From: Deltaproteobacteria bacterium
Lineage (GTDB): Bacteria > Myxococcota_A > Polyangia > Haliangiales > Haliangiaceae
Assembly (NCBI GenBank): GCA_025353585.1
Contig: JANXOM010000226.1
Span: 1-39,220, forward strand
Length of the DNA: 39,220 bases
Reading direction: 5' to 3'
The position numbers and the translations under genes are program-made. The notes beneath the pieces are model-generated. The model was not told the DNA's origin and did not search any database. It saw only the letters and a list, made by a program, of their open reading frames with translations. The number at the start of each line of letters is the position of its first letter. The first letter of the stretch is position 1. Of this stretch, positions 1-6,985 are shown in pieces.

Positions 1-1
1 G

Positions 2-1162
2 GTCGCGCTCCTCGGCGGGCTCGGGGCGCTGGTGTGGCCACGGCGCCGCCGCGGCGCCGGCCCGGTGGCCATTGTGGTCCCGGTCGCCTCCGGGCCACGC
101 GGACCGATCGTCCATCCGCGCCCCGCGTCGAGCGCGGGCCCGGGCCGCGTCCGCCTCCCGCTCCTCGCCGAGGGCACGCAGCGCCTCGGCCGCTACGAGC
201 CGGTGTCCCTCCTCGGCACCGGTGGCTCGGCATCGGTCTTCCTGGCACGGGCGCTCGGTGACGAGGGCTTCGAGACGCGCGTCGCGCTGAAGGTGCTGCG
301 CGCCGACCTGACGAGCGACCCGCGCTTCCGCGACATGTTCCTCGACGAGGCCCGCCTCGCGGCGCACATCGATCATCCGAACGTCGTGCAGATCCTCGAC
401 CTCGGCCGCGACGGCGACGAGCTCTACATCGCGATGGAGCACGTCGACGGCGATGACCTCGAGTCCCTGCTCTTCTACCAGCGCGACGAGGGCCGCCAGA
501 TCCCGGTGCCGCTCGCGCTCGCGATCCTGCGCCATATCTGCGACGGCCTCCACGCGGCCCACACGGCCGTGGACGCCGACGGCCGCGCGTTGTCCCTCGT
601 GCACCGCGACGTGAAGCCGGGCAACGTCCTCATCTCGCGCAACGGCGAGGTGAAGGTCGCCGACTTCGGCATCGCCACCGCGACGCAGCAGCTCCACCAC
701 TCCGACCTCGGCGAGACCAAGGGCACGGCGCAGTTCATGGCTCCCGAGCAGCGCACCGGCGGCACCGTGGACGCGCGGGCCGACGTGTTCGGCGCGGCCG
801 CGATCGGCTACGAGCTCGTCACCGGGTTGGCGCTGGACCTGGATCTCCAGCGGCTGCTCGCGAAGGGCCTCGACGGCTGGCCGCACCTCGAGCCGCTCGC
901 GCGCGCGCGCACGGAGGCGCCGCCGGAATTGCAGAGCATCTTGTTCGGCGCGCTCAGCTTCGACCCGTCCGAGCGACCGGCGACCTGCGCGGCCCTCGAG
1001 GCGCAGCTCGCCGAGGTCATGGACGCGCGCGGCTGGTCCGTCTCGAACCGCGAGGTGGCGACGTGGCTCCGCGCCGAGCTGGCCCACCGGACGGCGACAC
1101 CCAAGGTGATCGACCCGGATGGCGTGACCGACGTGACCACGCCCGACGCGTCGCCGCGGTGA
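2..1162 (+). CDS. Hanks-type serine/threonine protein kinase, C-terminal part (5' end outside window)
   Basis: A eukaryotic-like Ser/Thr kinase that would transfer phosphate from ATP to proteins at the inner face of the membrane. The glycine-rich loop (GTGGSAS) follows GRYEPVSLL, the beta-3 lysine is in VALKVL, the catalytic loop is HRDVKPGN (His codon at 602), then DFG and APEQ; all key catalytic residues are present. The frame is open to the left edge, where it encodes a hydrophobic run (VALLGGLGALVW) followed by RRRR. This looks like the end of a membrane helix, so the gene probably starts upstream and the kinase domain is C-terminal to a membrane anchor. A GTG at 32 is a possible internal start but would cut that helix. 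The C-terminus ends soon after the kinase lobe, with no sensor domain. The substrate is unknown. Confidence 0.88.
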   Translation, partial: VALLGGLGALVWPRRRRGAGPVAIVVPVASGPRGPIVHPRPASSAGPGRVRLPLLAEGTQRLGRYEPVSLLGTGGSASVFLARALGDEGFETRVALKVLRADLTSDPRFRDMFLDEARLAAHIDHPNVVQILDLGRDGDELYIAMEHVDGDDLESLLFYQRDEGRQIPVPLALAILRHICDGLHAAHTAVDADGRALSLVHRDVKPGNVLISRNGEVKVADFGIATATQQLHHSDLGETKGTAQFMAPEQRTGGTVDARADVFGAAAIGYELVTGLALDLDLQRLLAKGLDGWPHLEPLARARTEAPPELQSILFGALSFDPSERPATCAALEAQLAEVMDARGWSVSNREVATWLRAELAHRTATPKVIDPDGVTDVTTPDASPR

Positions 1163-1342
1163 CGGCAACGGGGCCCTGACCGGGCGCGACCACGGCGAGC
1201 ACCGCCGGCGAGCACGTCGCTTTCCCTTGCACGCCGCGCCCGCAGCCCGTAGTTATGGGGCGATCCGGCGCGTCGCCACCGGCGGTGCGCGCGTGACAGC
1301 AGGATCACAGAATGGAGCACCGCCCCTGCGGTGGCCCCGGCC

Positions 1343-2563
1343 ATGAGTAGCAGCGAATACGATCTCATCGAGACGAGCCGCGTCCCCATCAAGGCGTGGA
1401 CCCGCGGCGTGGGGATCGAGCCGGGCGCGCTGCGGCAGCTCGAGAACACGGCGCGCCTGCCGATCGTGTTCCGGCACGTCGCCGTCATGCCCGACGTCCA
1501 CTTCGGGATCGGCGCGACGGTCGGCAGCGTCGTGCCGACCGAGGGCGCGATCATCCCGGCCGCCGTCGGCGTGGATATCGGCTGCGGGATGATGGCCGTC
1601 GAGACGACCTTGCCGGCGAGCCTCCTGCCGGACTCGCTCAAGAAGCTGCGCAGCGCGCTCGAGACGGCGGTGCCCCACGGCCGTACCGACAACGGCGGGC
1701 GGCTCGACCGCGGCGCGTGGAGCAAGATCCCGACGCGCGCGGCGGCGGTGTGGCGCCAGCTCGAGCCCGCGTACGCGGCGCTGGCAGACAAGCACGCGCG
1801 CATCGGCAAGGGCAGCGACGTCAACCAGCTCGGCACGCTCGGCGGCGGCAACCACTTCATCGAGGTCTGCCTCGACGAGCGCGATCGCGTGTGGTTCATG
1901 CTGCACTCGGGCTCGCGCGGCGTCGGCAATCGGATCGGCAGCTACTTCATCGAGCTCGCGAAGAAGGACATGCAGCGCCTGATCAAGAACCTGCCGGACC
2001 AGGATCTCGCCTATCTGCGCGAGGGCACGGAGCGGTTCGACGACTATGTCGCCGCCGTCGACTGGGCGCAGCGCTACGCGATGGCGAACCGGCAGCTCAT
2101 GATGGAGGCGGTCGTCGCGGCGGCGCGCCACGAGCTCCCGCCGTTCGAGCTCGGCGAGCTCACCGTCAACTGCCACCACAACTACGTCGCGCGCGAGCAC
2201 CACTTCGGCCACGACGTGTTCGTCACGCGCAAGGGCGCCGTGCGCGCGCGGCTCGGCGACCTCGGCATCATCCCGGGATCGATGGGCGCGCAGAGCTTCA
2301 TCGTGCGCGGCAAGGGCGAGCCGGAGTCGTTCATGTCGTGCAGCCACGGCGCGGGGCGCACGATGTCGCGCGGCGAGGCGAAGCGGAGGTTCTCCGTCGA
2401 GGACCACGCCGCGGCGACGGCGGGCGTCGAGTGCCGGAAGGACGCGAGCGTGCTGGACGAGACGCCGGGCGCGTACAAGTCCATCGAGGCCGTGATGGCG
2501 GCGCAGGCGTCGCTCGTGGACATCGTGCACACGCTCAAGCAAGTCGTCTGCGTGAAGGGATGA
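1343..2563 (+). CDS. rtcB: RtcB, tRNA-splicing/RNA-repair ligase (3'-phosphate/5'-OH, GTP-dependent)
   Basis: RtcB joins RNA 2',3'-cyclic-phosphate or 3'-phosphate ends to 5'-OH ends through a His-guanylate intermediate with Mn2+. At 406 aa it matches the size of Escherichia coli RtcB. Visible family signatures are HVAVMPDVHFGIGATVGSV near the N-terminus, the metal-binding Cys81 in GVDIGCGMM, GTLGGGNHF, LHSGSRGVGN, CHHNYV, and the guanylated His335 in SCSHGAGR (E. coli uses His337). I chose the ATG at 1343; a GTG at 1331 in the same frame adds only four residues. The stop overlaps the start of rtcA (ATGA), so the two are translationally coupled. No RtcR-type sigma-54 activator lies next to it, and I could not find a convincing -24/-12 promoter in the 180-base gap upstream. 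Confidence 0.96.
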   Translation: MSSSEYDLIETSRVPIKAWTRGVGIEPGALRQLENTARLPIVFRHVAVMPDVHFGIGATVGSVVPTEGAIIPAAVGVDIGCGMMAVETTLPASLLPDSLKKLRSALETAVPHGRTDNGGRLDRGAWSKIPTRAAAVWRQLEPAYAALADKHARIGKGSDVNQLGTLGGGNHFIEVCLDERDRVWFMLHSGSRGVGNRIGSYFIELAKKDMQRLIKNLPDQDLAYLREGTERFDDYVAAVDWAQRYAMANRQLMMEAVVAAARHELPPFELGELTVNCHHNYVAREHHFGHDVFVTRKGAVRARLGDLGIIPGSMGAQSFIVRGKGEPESFMSCSHGAGRTMSRGEAKRRFSVEDHAAATAGVECRKDASVLDETPGAYKSIEAVMAAQASLVDIVHTLKQVVCVKG

Positions 2564-3594
2564 GGCTCCCCGTCGACATCGATGGCTCACGCGGCGAGGG
2601 CGGCGGGCAGATCCTGCGGACGGCGCTCGCGCTCGCGCTCGTCACCGGGCGCAAGCTGCGGATGAAGCATATCCGCGCCGGCCGCGCGAAGCCCGGCCTG
2701 CAGCGGCAGCACCTCGCGTGCGTGGCGGCGGCGGCGCGGCTGTGCGGCACCGTCGCGCGCGGCCCGGGCGCGAGCGCGCTGGAGGTTGGCGCGTCGGCGT
2801 TGGAGCTGACGCCCTCGGGGGGCTGGGCAACGGACCTCGAGATCGACATCGGCACCGCGGGCTCGGCTACCCTCGTCGTGCAGACGATCGTGATCCCGGC
2901 GCTCGTCGCGGCGGGCCACCCGGTGCGCGCGGTGATCACTGGCGGCACCCACAACCCGATGGCGCCGCCGTTCGAGTTTCTCGACCGCGTGTACCTGCCG
3001 CGGCTCCGCGAGATGGGCGCGGACGTGACGCTGACGCTCGAGCGGCACGGGATGATGCCGAAGGGCGGCGGGCGCCTCGTGCTCGAGACGAAGCCGTCGA
3101 CCCTGCGGCCGATCGAGATCGTCGACGCCGGGCCCGTCGTCGCGCGGCGGGCCACCGCGATCGTCGCCGGGCTGCCGCGGCACGTCGCGGACCGGGAGAT
3201 CGCCGTCGCGCAGAAGCGGCTACACGTCCCCACGTGCGCGGTCGTGGAGCTGGCCGGCGGCCCGCACAACGTGTTCATGGTCGAGGCCGAGCGCGCCAGC
3301 GGGGCGCGCGAGCTCGTGACGGAGCACGGCGAGAAGGGCAAGCCGGCAGAGCGGGTCGCCGATCACGCGATCGACGCGCTCGCGGACTACATCGAGGACG
3401 GCGCGCCGGTGGGCGAGCACCTCGCCGATCAGCTGCTGCTGCCGCTCGCGGTGGCCGGCGGCGGCCGCTTCCGCACGATCGAGCTGACGCTCCACGCGAC
3501 CACGAACATCGAGACGATCGGCGCGTTCCTCGAGCTCCCGATCCGGGTGCTCGGCGCGCCCGATGATCTGGTCGACGTCGTCCTCGGAGCGTAG
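2560..3594 (+). CDS. rtcA: RtcA, RNA 3'-terminal phosphate cyclase
   Basis: RtcA converts RNA 3'-phosphate ends to 2',3'-cyclic phosphates using ATP through a His-AMP intermediate, making substrates for RtcB. The 344-aa protein begins DGSRGEGGGQILRTALALA, the family's N-terminal signature, followed by RAGRAKPGLQRQH and GTAGSATLVVQT. HLADQLLLPLA and the nucleophile region LHATTN lie near the end; His312 in HATTN aligns with E. coli His309. The ATG at 2560 overlaps the rtcB stop by four bases, so the order rtcB-rtcA forms one operon, as in many bacteria. No RNA-binding or regulatory CARF gene is present locally. The frame and length look intact. Confidence 0.95.
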   Translation: MRLPVDIDGSRGEGGGQILRTALALALVTGRKLRMKHIRAGRAKPGLQRQHLACVAAAARLCGTVARGPGASALEVGASALELTPSGGWATDLEIDIGTAGSATLVVQTIVIPALVAAGHPVRAVITGGTHNPMAPPFEFLDRVYLPRLREMGADVTLTLERHGMMPKGGGRLVLETKPSTLRPIEIVDAGPVVARRATAIVAGLPRHVADREIAVAQKRLHVPTCAVVELAGGPHNVFMVEAERASGARELVTEHGEKGKPAERVADHAIDALADYIEDGAPVGEHLADQLLLPLAVAGGGRFRTIELTLHATTNIETIGAFLELPIRVLGAPDDLVDVVLGA

Positions 3595-3597
3595 GCT
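3592..3597 (+). promoter_or_regulatory. Putative leaderless -10 box (TAGGCT) before the DUF423 gene
   Basis: TAGGCT is followed by six bases and then the ATG at 3604. The TAG is also the rtcA stop codon, so chance is possible here. It matches the spacing of boxes before several other genes in the window. Confidence 0.35.
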
Positions 3598-3603
3598 GCC
3601 GTC

Positions 3604-3972
3604 ATGGCCGACCGCTCTCCCCTGCTCGTCGCCGGCGCGCTCGACGCCGCTCTCGCCGTCGGGCTCGGCGCGTTCGCGGCCCACGGCCTCAAGGCGCGCC
3701 TCGAGCCGCGGCTCCTCGAGGTATTCGAGACCGGCGCGCGGGACCAGATGTACCACGCGCTCGCGATCGTCTTCTGCGGGCTCCTCGTCGCGCGCTACCC
3801 GGCCGCGGCCGCCGCGGGATGGATCTTCCAGCTCGGCATCATCCTGTTCTCGGGCAGCCTCTACGCGCTGGCGCTGACAGACATCAAGATCCTCGGCGCC
3901 GTCACGCCGTTCGGCGGCGTCGCGTTCCTGGTCGGCTGGCTCTGGCTGGCCTACGCGGCCTGGCGCGGCTAG
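3604..3972 (+). CDS. DUF423 (YgdD/TMEM256-like) small membrane protein
   Basis: A 122-aa protein of the DUF423 family, whose biochemical role is unknown. The family signature GAFAAHGL followed by FETGARDQMYHALA is present. Four hydrophobic segments are visible (about residues 5-25, 46-66, 70-90 and 97-118), consistent with a four-helix inner-membrane protein. The start codon lies nine bases after the rtcA stop, but a TAGGCT box ends exactly six bases before the ATG and overlaps the rtcA stop, so it could be transcribed either with rtcBA or independently as a leaderless message. No functional link to RNA repair is known. Confidence 0.88.
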   Translation: MADRSPLLVAGALDAALAVGLGAFAAHGLKARLEPRLLEVFETGARDQMYHALAIVFCGLLVARYPAAAAAGWIFQLGIILFSGSLYALALTDIKILGAVTPFGGVAFLVGWLWLAYAAWRG

Positions 3973-3991
3973 CGTCCCGCCGGCTCAGCGA

Positions 3992-4005
3992 CCGCGTGAT
4001 CGCGG
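3992..4005. terminator. Short hairpin between convergent genes
   Basis: CCGCG-TGAT-CGCGG forms a perfect 5-bp stem with a four-base loop in the 52-base gap between the convergent DUF423 and mscS-like genes. There is no T-tract, so it is only a weak terminator candidate. Confidence 0.25.
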
Positions 4006-4024
4006 CCGCTGTCGATCGGCTTGC

Positions 4025-4840
4025 TCAGGCGACCGGCGTCTCCGCGCTGATCGCGAAGAGCAGCTTCTCGGCGTGGAGCGCGCTGCGGATCGCCTCCATC
4101 TCGTGGGCGAGGAGCGGCGCGTAGTCGGAGACCGTCGTCCAGAGCCGCAGGCGCAGGCGGACGGCGGTGGAGGTGACCTCGGCGACCTCGACCGCGACGA
4201 CCGGGTCTGGCGCGACGCGCGGGTCCGGGACGGCCGCGACGAGCAATGCCTTGAGCTCGGCGATCTCGCGCGCGCCATCTATCGTGACGAGCAGGTCGAT
4301 GCGCCGGCGGCCAAGGGCGGTAAGGTTCTCGATCGGCCCGCCGAGGATCAGCGCGTTCGGGAGCGTCACCTCGCGGTGATCCGGCGTGACGAGCACGGTG
4401 TTGAAGACCTTGATCGCGTCGACGCGGCCCAGGTACTTCCCGATCACCACGAGGTCGGTGACCTTGTAGGGGCGGAACATGATCAGCGTGACGCCGGCCG
4501 CGAAGTTCGACAGCGAGCCCTGCAGCGCGAGGCCGATCGTGATGCCGGCCGCGCCGACGAGCGCGACGATGGCCGTCGTGCGCACGCCGACCGTGTCCAG
4601 CGCCACGACGGTGAGCGCGATGAACATCACCGCGTACAGCACGCTGCCGAGGAACTTGCGGACGGAGATGTCGACCTTGCCGCGCTCCATCACGCGGTCC
4701 GCGCCGCGGATGAGCCAGCGGGCGACGAAGCGCCCGATGACGAACACCGCGATCGCGATGGCGAGGTGGAGCCCGGCCGGGACGAGGTACGTCGACGCGA
4801 ACGCCTGCGCGGAGTCGAGCGCGCCGCTCGCCTGGGTCAT
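4025..4840 (-). CDS. MscS-family small-conductance mechanosensitive channel
   Basis: An inner-membrane channel of the MscS family that would open under membrane tension and release solutes on osmotic downshock. The 271-aa protein has three hydrophobic segments near residues 17-40, 55-80 and 85-110. The last, Ala/Gly-rich with IGLALQGSLSNFAAG, is the pore helix typical of MscS. It is followed by the beta domain (FRPYKVTDLVVI, GRVDAIKVFNTVL, DHREVTLPNALI) and a short C-terminal domain. The size is close to E. coli MscS (286 aa). The ATG overlaps the stop of the upstream LysR gene by four bases (ATGA), so translation is coupled. A regulator joined directly to a channel gene is an uncommon pairing. 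Confidence 0.93.
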   Translation of the reverse strand: MTQASGALDSAQAFASTYLVPAGLHLAIAIAVFVIGRFVARWLIRGADRVMERGKVDISVRKFLGSVLYAVMFIALTVVALDTVGVRTTAIVALVGAAGITIGLALQGSLSNFAAGVTLIMFRPYKVTDLVVIGKYLGRVDAIKVFNTVLVTPDHREVTLPNALILGGPIENLTALGRRRIDLLVTIDGAREIAELKALLVAAVPDPRVAPDPVVAVEVAEVTSTAVRLRLRLWTTVSDYAPLLAHEMEAIRSALHAEKLLFAISAETPVA

Positions 4841-5784
4841 GGTGCGGGCGCGGCGGCGACGGGCGCGGCGGCCGCGGGTGCCGGGAGCTGCGCGGCCCAC
4901 GGCGGCGGCGCGAGGGCTTTGCCGAGGTGGTCGAGGAACAGGGTCAGCCGCGGCGGCATGTTCTGGCGCGCCGGGTACACCGCGTGGACATCGGTCGGCC
5001 GCGCCGCCCACGCCGGCAGCACGCGCACGAGCTCGCCGGACCCGCACGAGCTCGCGGCCATGAAGTCCGTCATCACCGCGATGCCGCCGCCCGACACGGC
5101 CGCGTCGCGAACGGCGCCGTAGTTGTTGCTCGCGAAGTGCGCCGGGCGGCCGAACTCGTAGGCCTGGTCGCCGGCGTGGATCGTCCAGACCTGGTTGCGG
5201 CCCTGCGGCGTGAACAGGATGCGGTCGTGGTCGTCGAGCTCTTCGATCGTCGCCGGCGTGCCGCGGCGCGCGATGTACGCGGGCGAGGCGAACAGCCACG
5301 CCGACAGCGTGCACAGCCGCCGCGCGATGAGCGTGGATTCGTTCAGCGTGCCGACGCGAACCGCCACGTCGAAGCCCTCCTCGATCAGGTCCACGACGCG
5401 GTCGGTCGCCTCGACCTCGACCGTGACATCGGGGTGCGACGCGCAGAACGCGGAGATGATGCCGCCGAGATAGCGCGAGGACAGATCCACCGGCGCGGTG
5501 ATGCGGAGGCGGCCGCGCGGCGTCGACTGCATGTCGGTGACGAGCTGCTCGGCGGACATCACGTCCGCGACGATGCGCGCGCAGCGCTCGTAGTAGACCT
5601 CGCCGATGTCGGTGAGCGCGAGCTTGCGCGTGGTGCGCTGGACGAGCCGGACGCCGAGCCGCTCCTCGAGCTGGGCCAGCTTGCGGCTGACCGTCGACTT
5701 GGGCAACCCCAGCTGCTCGGCGGCTCCGGTGAAGCTCTTGGTCTCGACGACCTTGGTGAACACGACGATGTCGTTGAGGTCCAT
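4837..5784 (-). CDS. LysR-family transcriptional regulator
   Basis: A 315-aa LysR-type regulator. Residues 1-60 form the winged helix-turn-helix (MDLNDIVVFTKVVETKSFTG, then AAEQLGLPKSTVSRKLAQLE and the wing region RLGVRLVQRTTR). From about residue 88 the effector-binding domain begins (GRLRITAPVDL), with typical motifs VDLIEEGFDVAVRVG and GGGIAVMTDFM. This is the subgroup that often controls adjacent transport or detoxification genes. A Pro/Ala-rich tail of about 20 residues follows. It is divergent from the cysteine-cluster gene at 5811 with only 26 bases between the start codons, the usual place for a LysR operator, and it is coupled by overlap to the MscS gene. The ligand is unknown. Confidence 0.93.
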   Translation of the reverse strand: MDLNDIVVFTKVVETKSFTGAAEQLGLPKSTVSRKLAQLEERLGVRLVQRTTRKLALTDIGEVYYERCARIVADVMSAEQLVTDMQSTPRGRLRITAPVDLSSRYLGGIISAFCASHPDVTVEVEATDRVVDLIEEGFDVAVRVGTLNESTLIARRLCTLSAWLFASPAYIARRGTPATIEELDDHDRILFTPQGRNQVWTIHAGDQAYEFGRPAHFASNNYGAVRDAAVSGGGIAVMTDFMAASSCGSGELVRVLPAWAARPTDVHAVYPARQNMPPRLTLFLDHLGKALAPPPWAAQLPAPAAAAPVAAAPAP

Positions 5785-5810
5785 GGCGCGAGCTAGACTC
5801 TACTCCCAAG

Positions 5811-6311
5811 ATGTCGCGGTATGCCGAGCTGGCCGGGAAGGTGGACGCGTTCTTCGCGCGCGTGGCCGCCCGCCACGGCGCGGACATGCAGTGCGCGAGC
5901 GGGTGCTCCGACTGCTGCGCGGCCGGGCTGACGATCACGGGCGTCGAGGCGGACGCGATCCGCGCCGAGGTCGCGGGCTGGGATGCGGCGCGGCGGGCGG
6001 AGCTCGCGCGCGTGCCGCTCGTCGGGTGCGCGGCCCTCGACGCGCAGGGGCGGTGCCGGATCTACGACGCCCGGCCGATCGTGTGCCGCTCGCACGGCGC
6101 GCCGATCCGGCTGCACCGCCCCGGCTCGTTGCCGGTGGTGCAGGCGTGCGAGAAGAACTTCCGCGCGACGAGCCCGGACGCGGACTGCGTGCTCGACCAG
6201 ACGACGCTGTCGGCGATGACGCTCGCCGTCGATCAGGACTTCCGGCAGGACGGCGGCGGCGCGGGCGCGCGCACGGCGATCGCAGCGCTACTCGCGCAGC
6301 TCGCGCGGTGA
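5811..6311 (+). CDS. YkgJ-family cysteine-cluster protein
   Basis: A 166-aa protein with the CX3CX2CC cluster of the YkgJ/CxxCxxCC family at residues 28-36 (CASGCSDCC). Further cysteines lie in VGCAALDAQGRC, IYDARPIVCRSHG and VQACE. The family is thought to bind a metal ion (zinc or iron) through these cysteines, but its biochemical role is unresolved. The RxxRPxxCRxxP-like stretch (DARPIVCRSHGAP) is characteristic. The ATG sits 26 bases from the divergent lysR start; a TAGACT sequence ends 11 bases upstream. A second, distinct cysteine-cluster gene follows after 14 bases. Confidence 0.85.
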   Translation: MSRYAELAGKVDAFFARVAARHGADMQCASGCSDCCAAGLTITGVEADAIRAEVAGWDAARRAELARVPLVGCAALDAQGRCRIYDARPIVCRSHGAPIRLHRPGSLPVVQACEKNFRATSPDADCVLDQTTLSAMTLAVDQDFRQDGGGAGARTAIAALLAQLAR

Positions 6312-6317
6312 TATAGA
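6312..6317 (+). promoter_or_regulatory. Putative -10 box (TATAGA) eight bases before a start codon
   Basis: TATAGA lies directly after the stop of the upstream gene and eight bases before the ATG at 6326, so a transcript from it would begin at or beside the start codon. No good -35 hexamer is visible. Confidence 0.35.
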
Positions 6318-6325
6318 GCGCGCGC

Positions 6326-6952
6326 ATGGTTCCGCTCGACCATCCGAAATTCCGGCACGTGGTTCCGGAGATCTTCACGCGGCGCGTGGTGGTGGATTGC
6401 ATGAACCACGCGTGCATCGTGGTCGGCGGCGACGCCACGCAGGGCCCGCGCCCGGACGCGTGCTGCCAGTACGGCGCCGATGTCGACCTGTTCGAGCGCG
6501 ACAAGATCCTCGCCCGCGCGGGCGAGCTGCGCGCGATCCTGCACGAGGACGCGCGTGACGTGCCGTGGTTCGGGACAGAGATCGAGCCCGACGAAGACGC
6601 GCCCTCGGGCGCCTTCGTGCGGACGGCGGTGCACGGCAGCGACGGAGGCTGCGTGTTCCTGTCGCATGATCGGCGCGGCTGCGCGATCCACCGCGCGTCG
6701 CTCGAGACCGGCTGGGACTTCCGCGGCACGAAGCCGCACGTGTGCCGGCTCTTCCCGCTGACGTACACGACCGACGCGATCATGATCAGCGACGACTACA
6801 CCGACTACTCGTGCGCCTCGGTCCCCGATGCCCCGACGCTCTACCGCGGCGCGCGCGACCTGCTCGGCGAGATCTTCGGCGCCGACCTCGTCGCCAAGCT
6901 CGACGCGCTCGAGGCCCAGACGCTGGCCCGCCGCCTGCCCGTCGCACGGTAG
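6326..6952 (+). CDS. Second cysteine-cluster protein, YkgJ/DUF3109-like
   Basis: A 208-aa cytosolic-looking protein with repeated cysteines: C25, C30, the C46-C47 pair in RPDACCQYGAD, GGCVF, RRGCAIH, KPHVCRLFPL and YSCAS. The order CC-x-xG, then GCAIH, then CRLFP resembles the DUF3109/YkgJ-like group, in which a metal site is built from scattered cysteines. There is no signal peptide. It follows the first cysteine-cluster gene by 14 bases, so the two may act together, yet a TATAGA box eight bases before its ATG suggests it can also be expressed on its own. The two proteins are not close copies. The function is not known. Confidence 0.75.
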   Translation: MVPLDHPKFRHVVPEIFTRRVVVDCMNHACIVVGGDATQGPRPDACCQYGADVDLFERDKILARAGELRAILHEDARDVPWFGTEIEPDEDAPSGAFVRTAVHGSDGGCVFLSHDRRGCAIHRASLETGWDFRGTKPHVCRLFPLTYTTDAIMISDDYTDYSCASVPDAPTLYRGARDLLGEIFGADLVAKLDALEAQTLARRLPVAR

Positions 6953-6985
6953 TGGCTCTCCCCAGATGATCCCCGCTCGCGTCTC

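Noticed and set aside
1163..1342. Sigma-54 promoter for rtcBA
   Set aside because: A TTGCA near 1226 lacks a GG at the required distance (10 bases before the GC), and no other GG-N10-GC site with good context was found.
1253..2590. A long open frame (over 400 codons) on the minus strand opposite rtcB, and similar ones opposite most genes
   Set aside because: They follow from the strong G/C bias at third positions. Their translations are Arg/Ala/Asp-rich low-complexity text without motifs, and the opposite strand has recognised families with intact catalytic residues.
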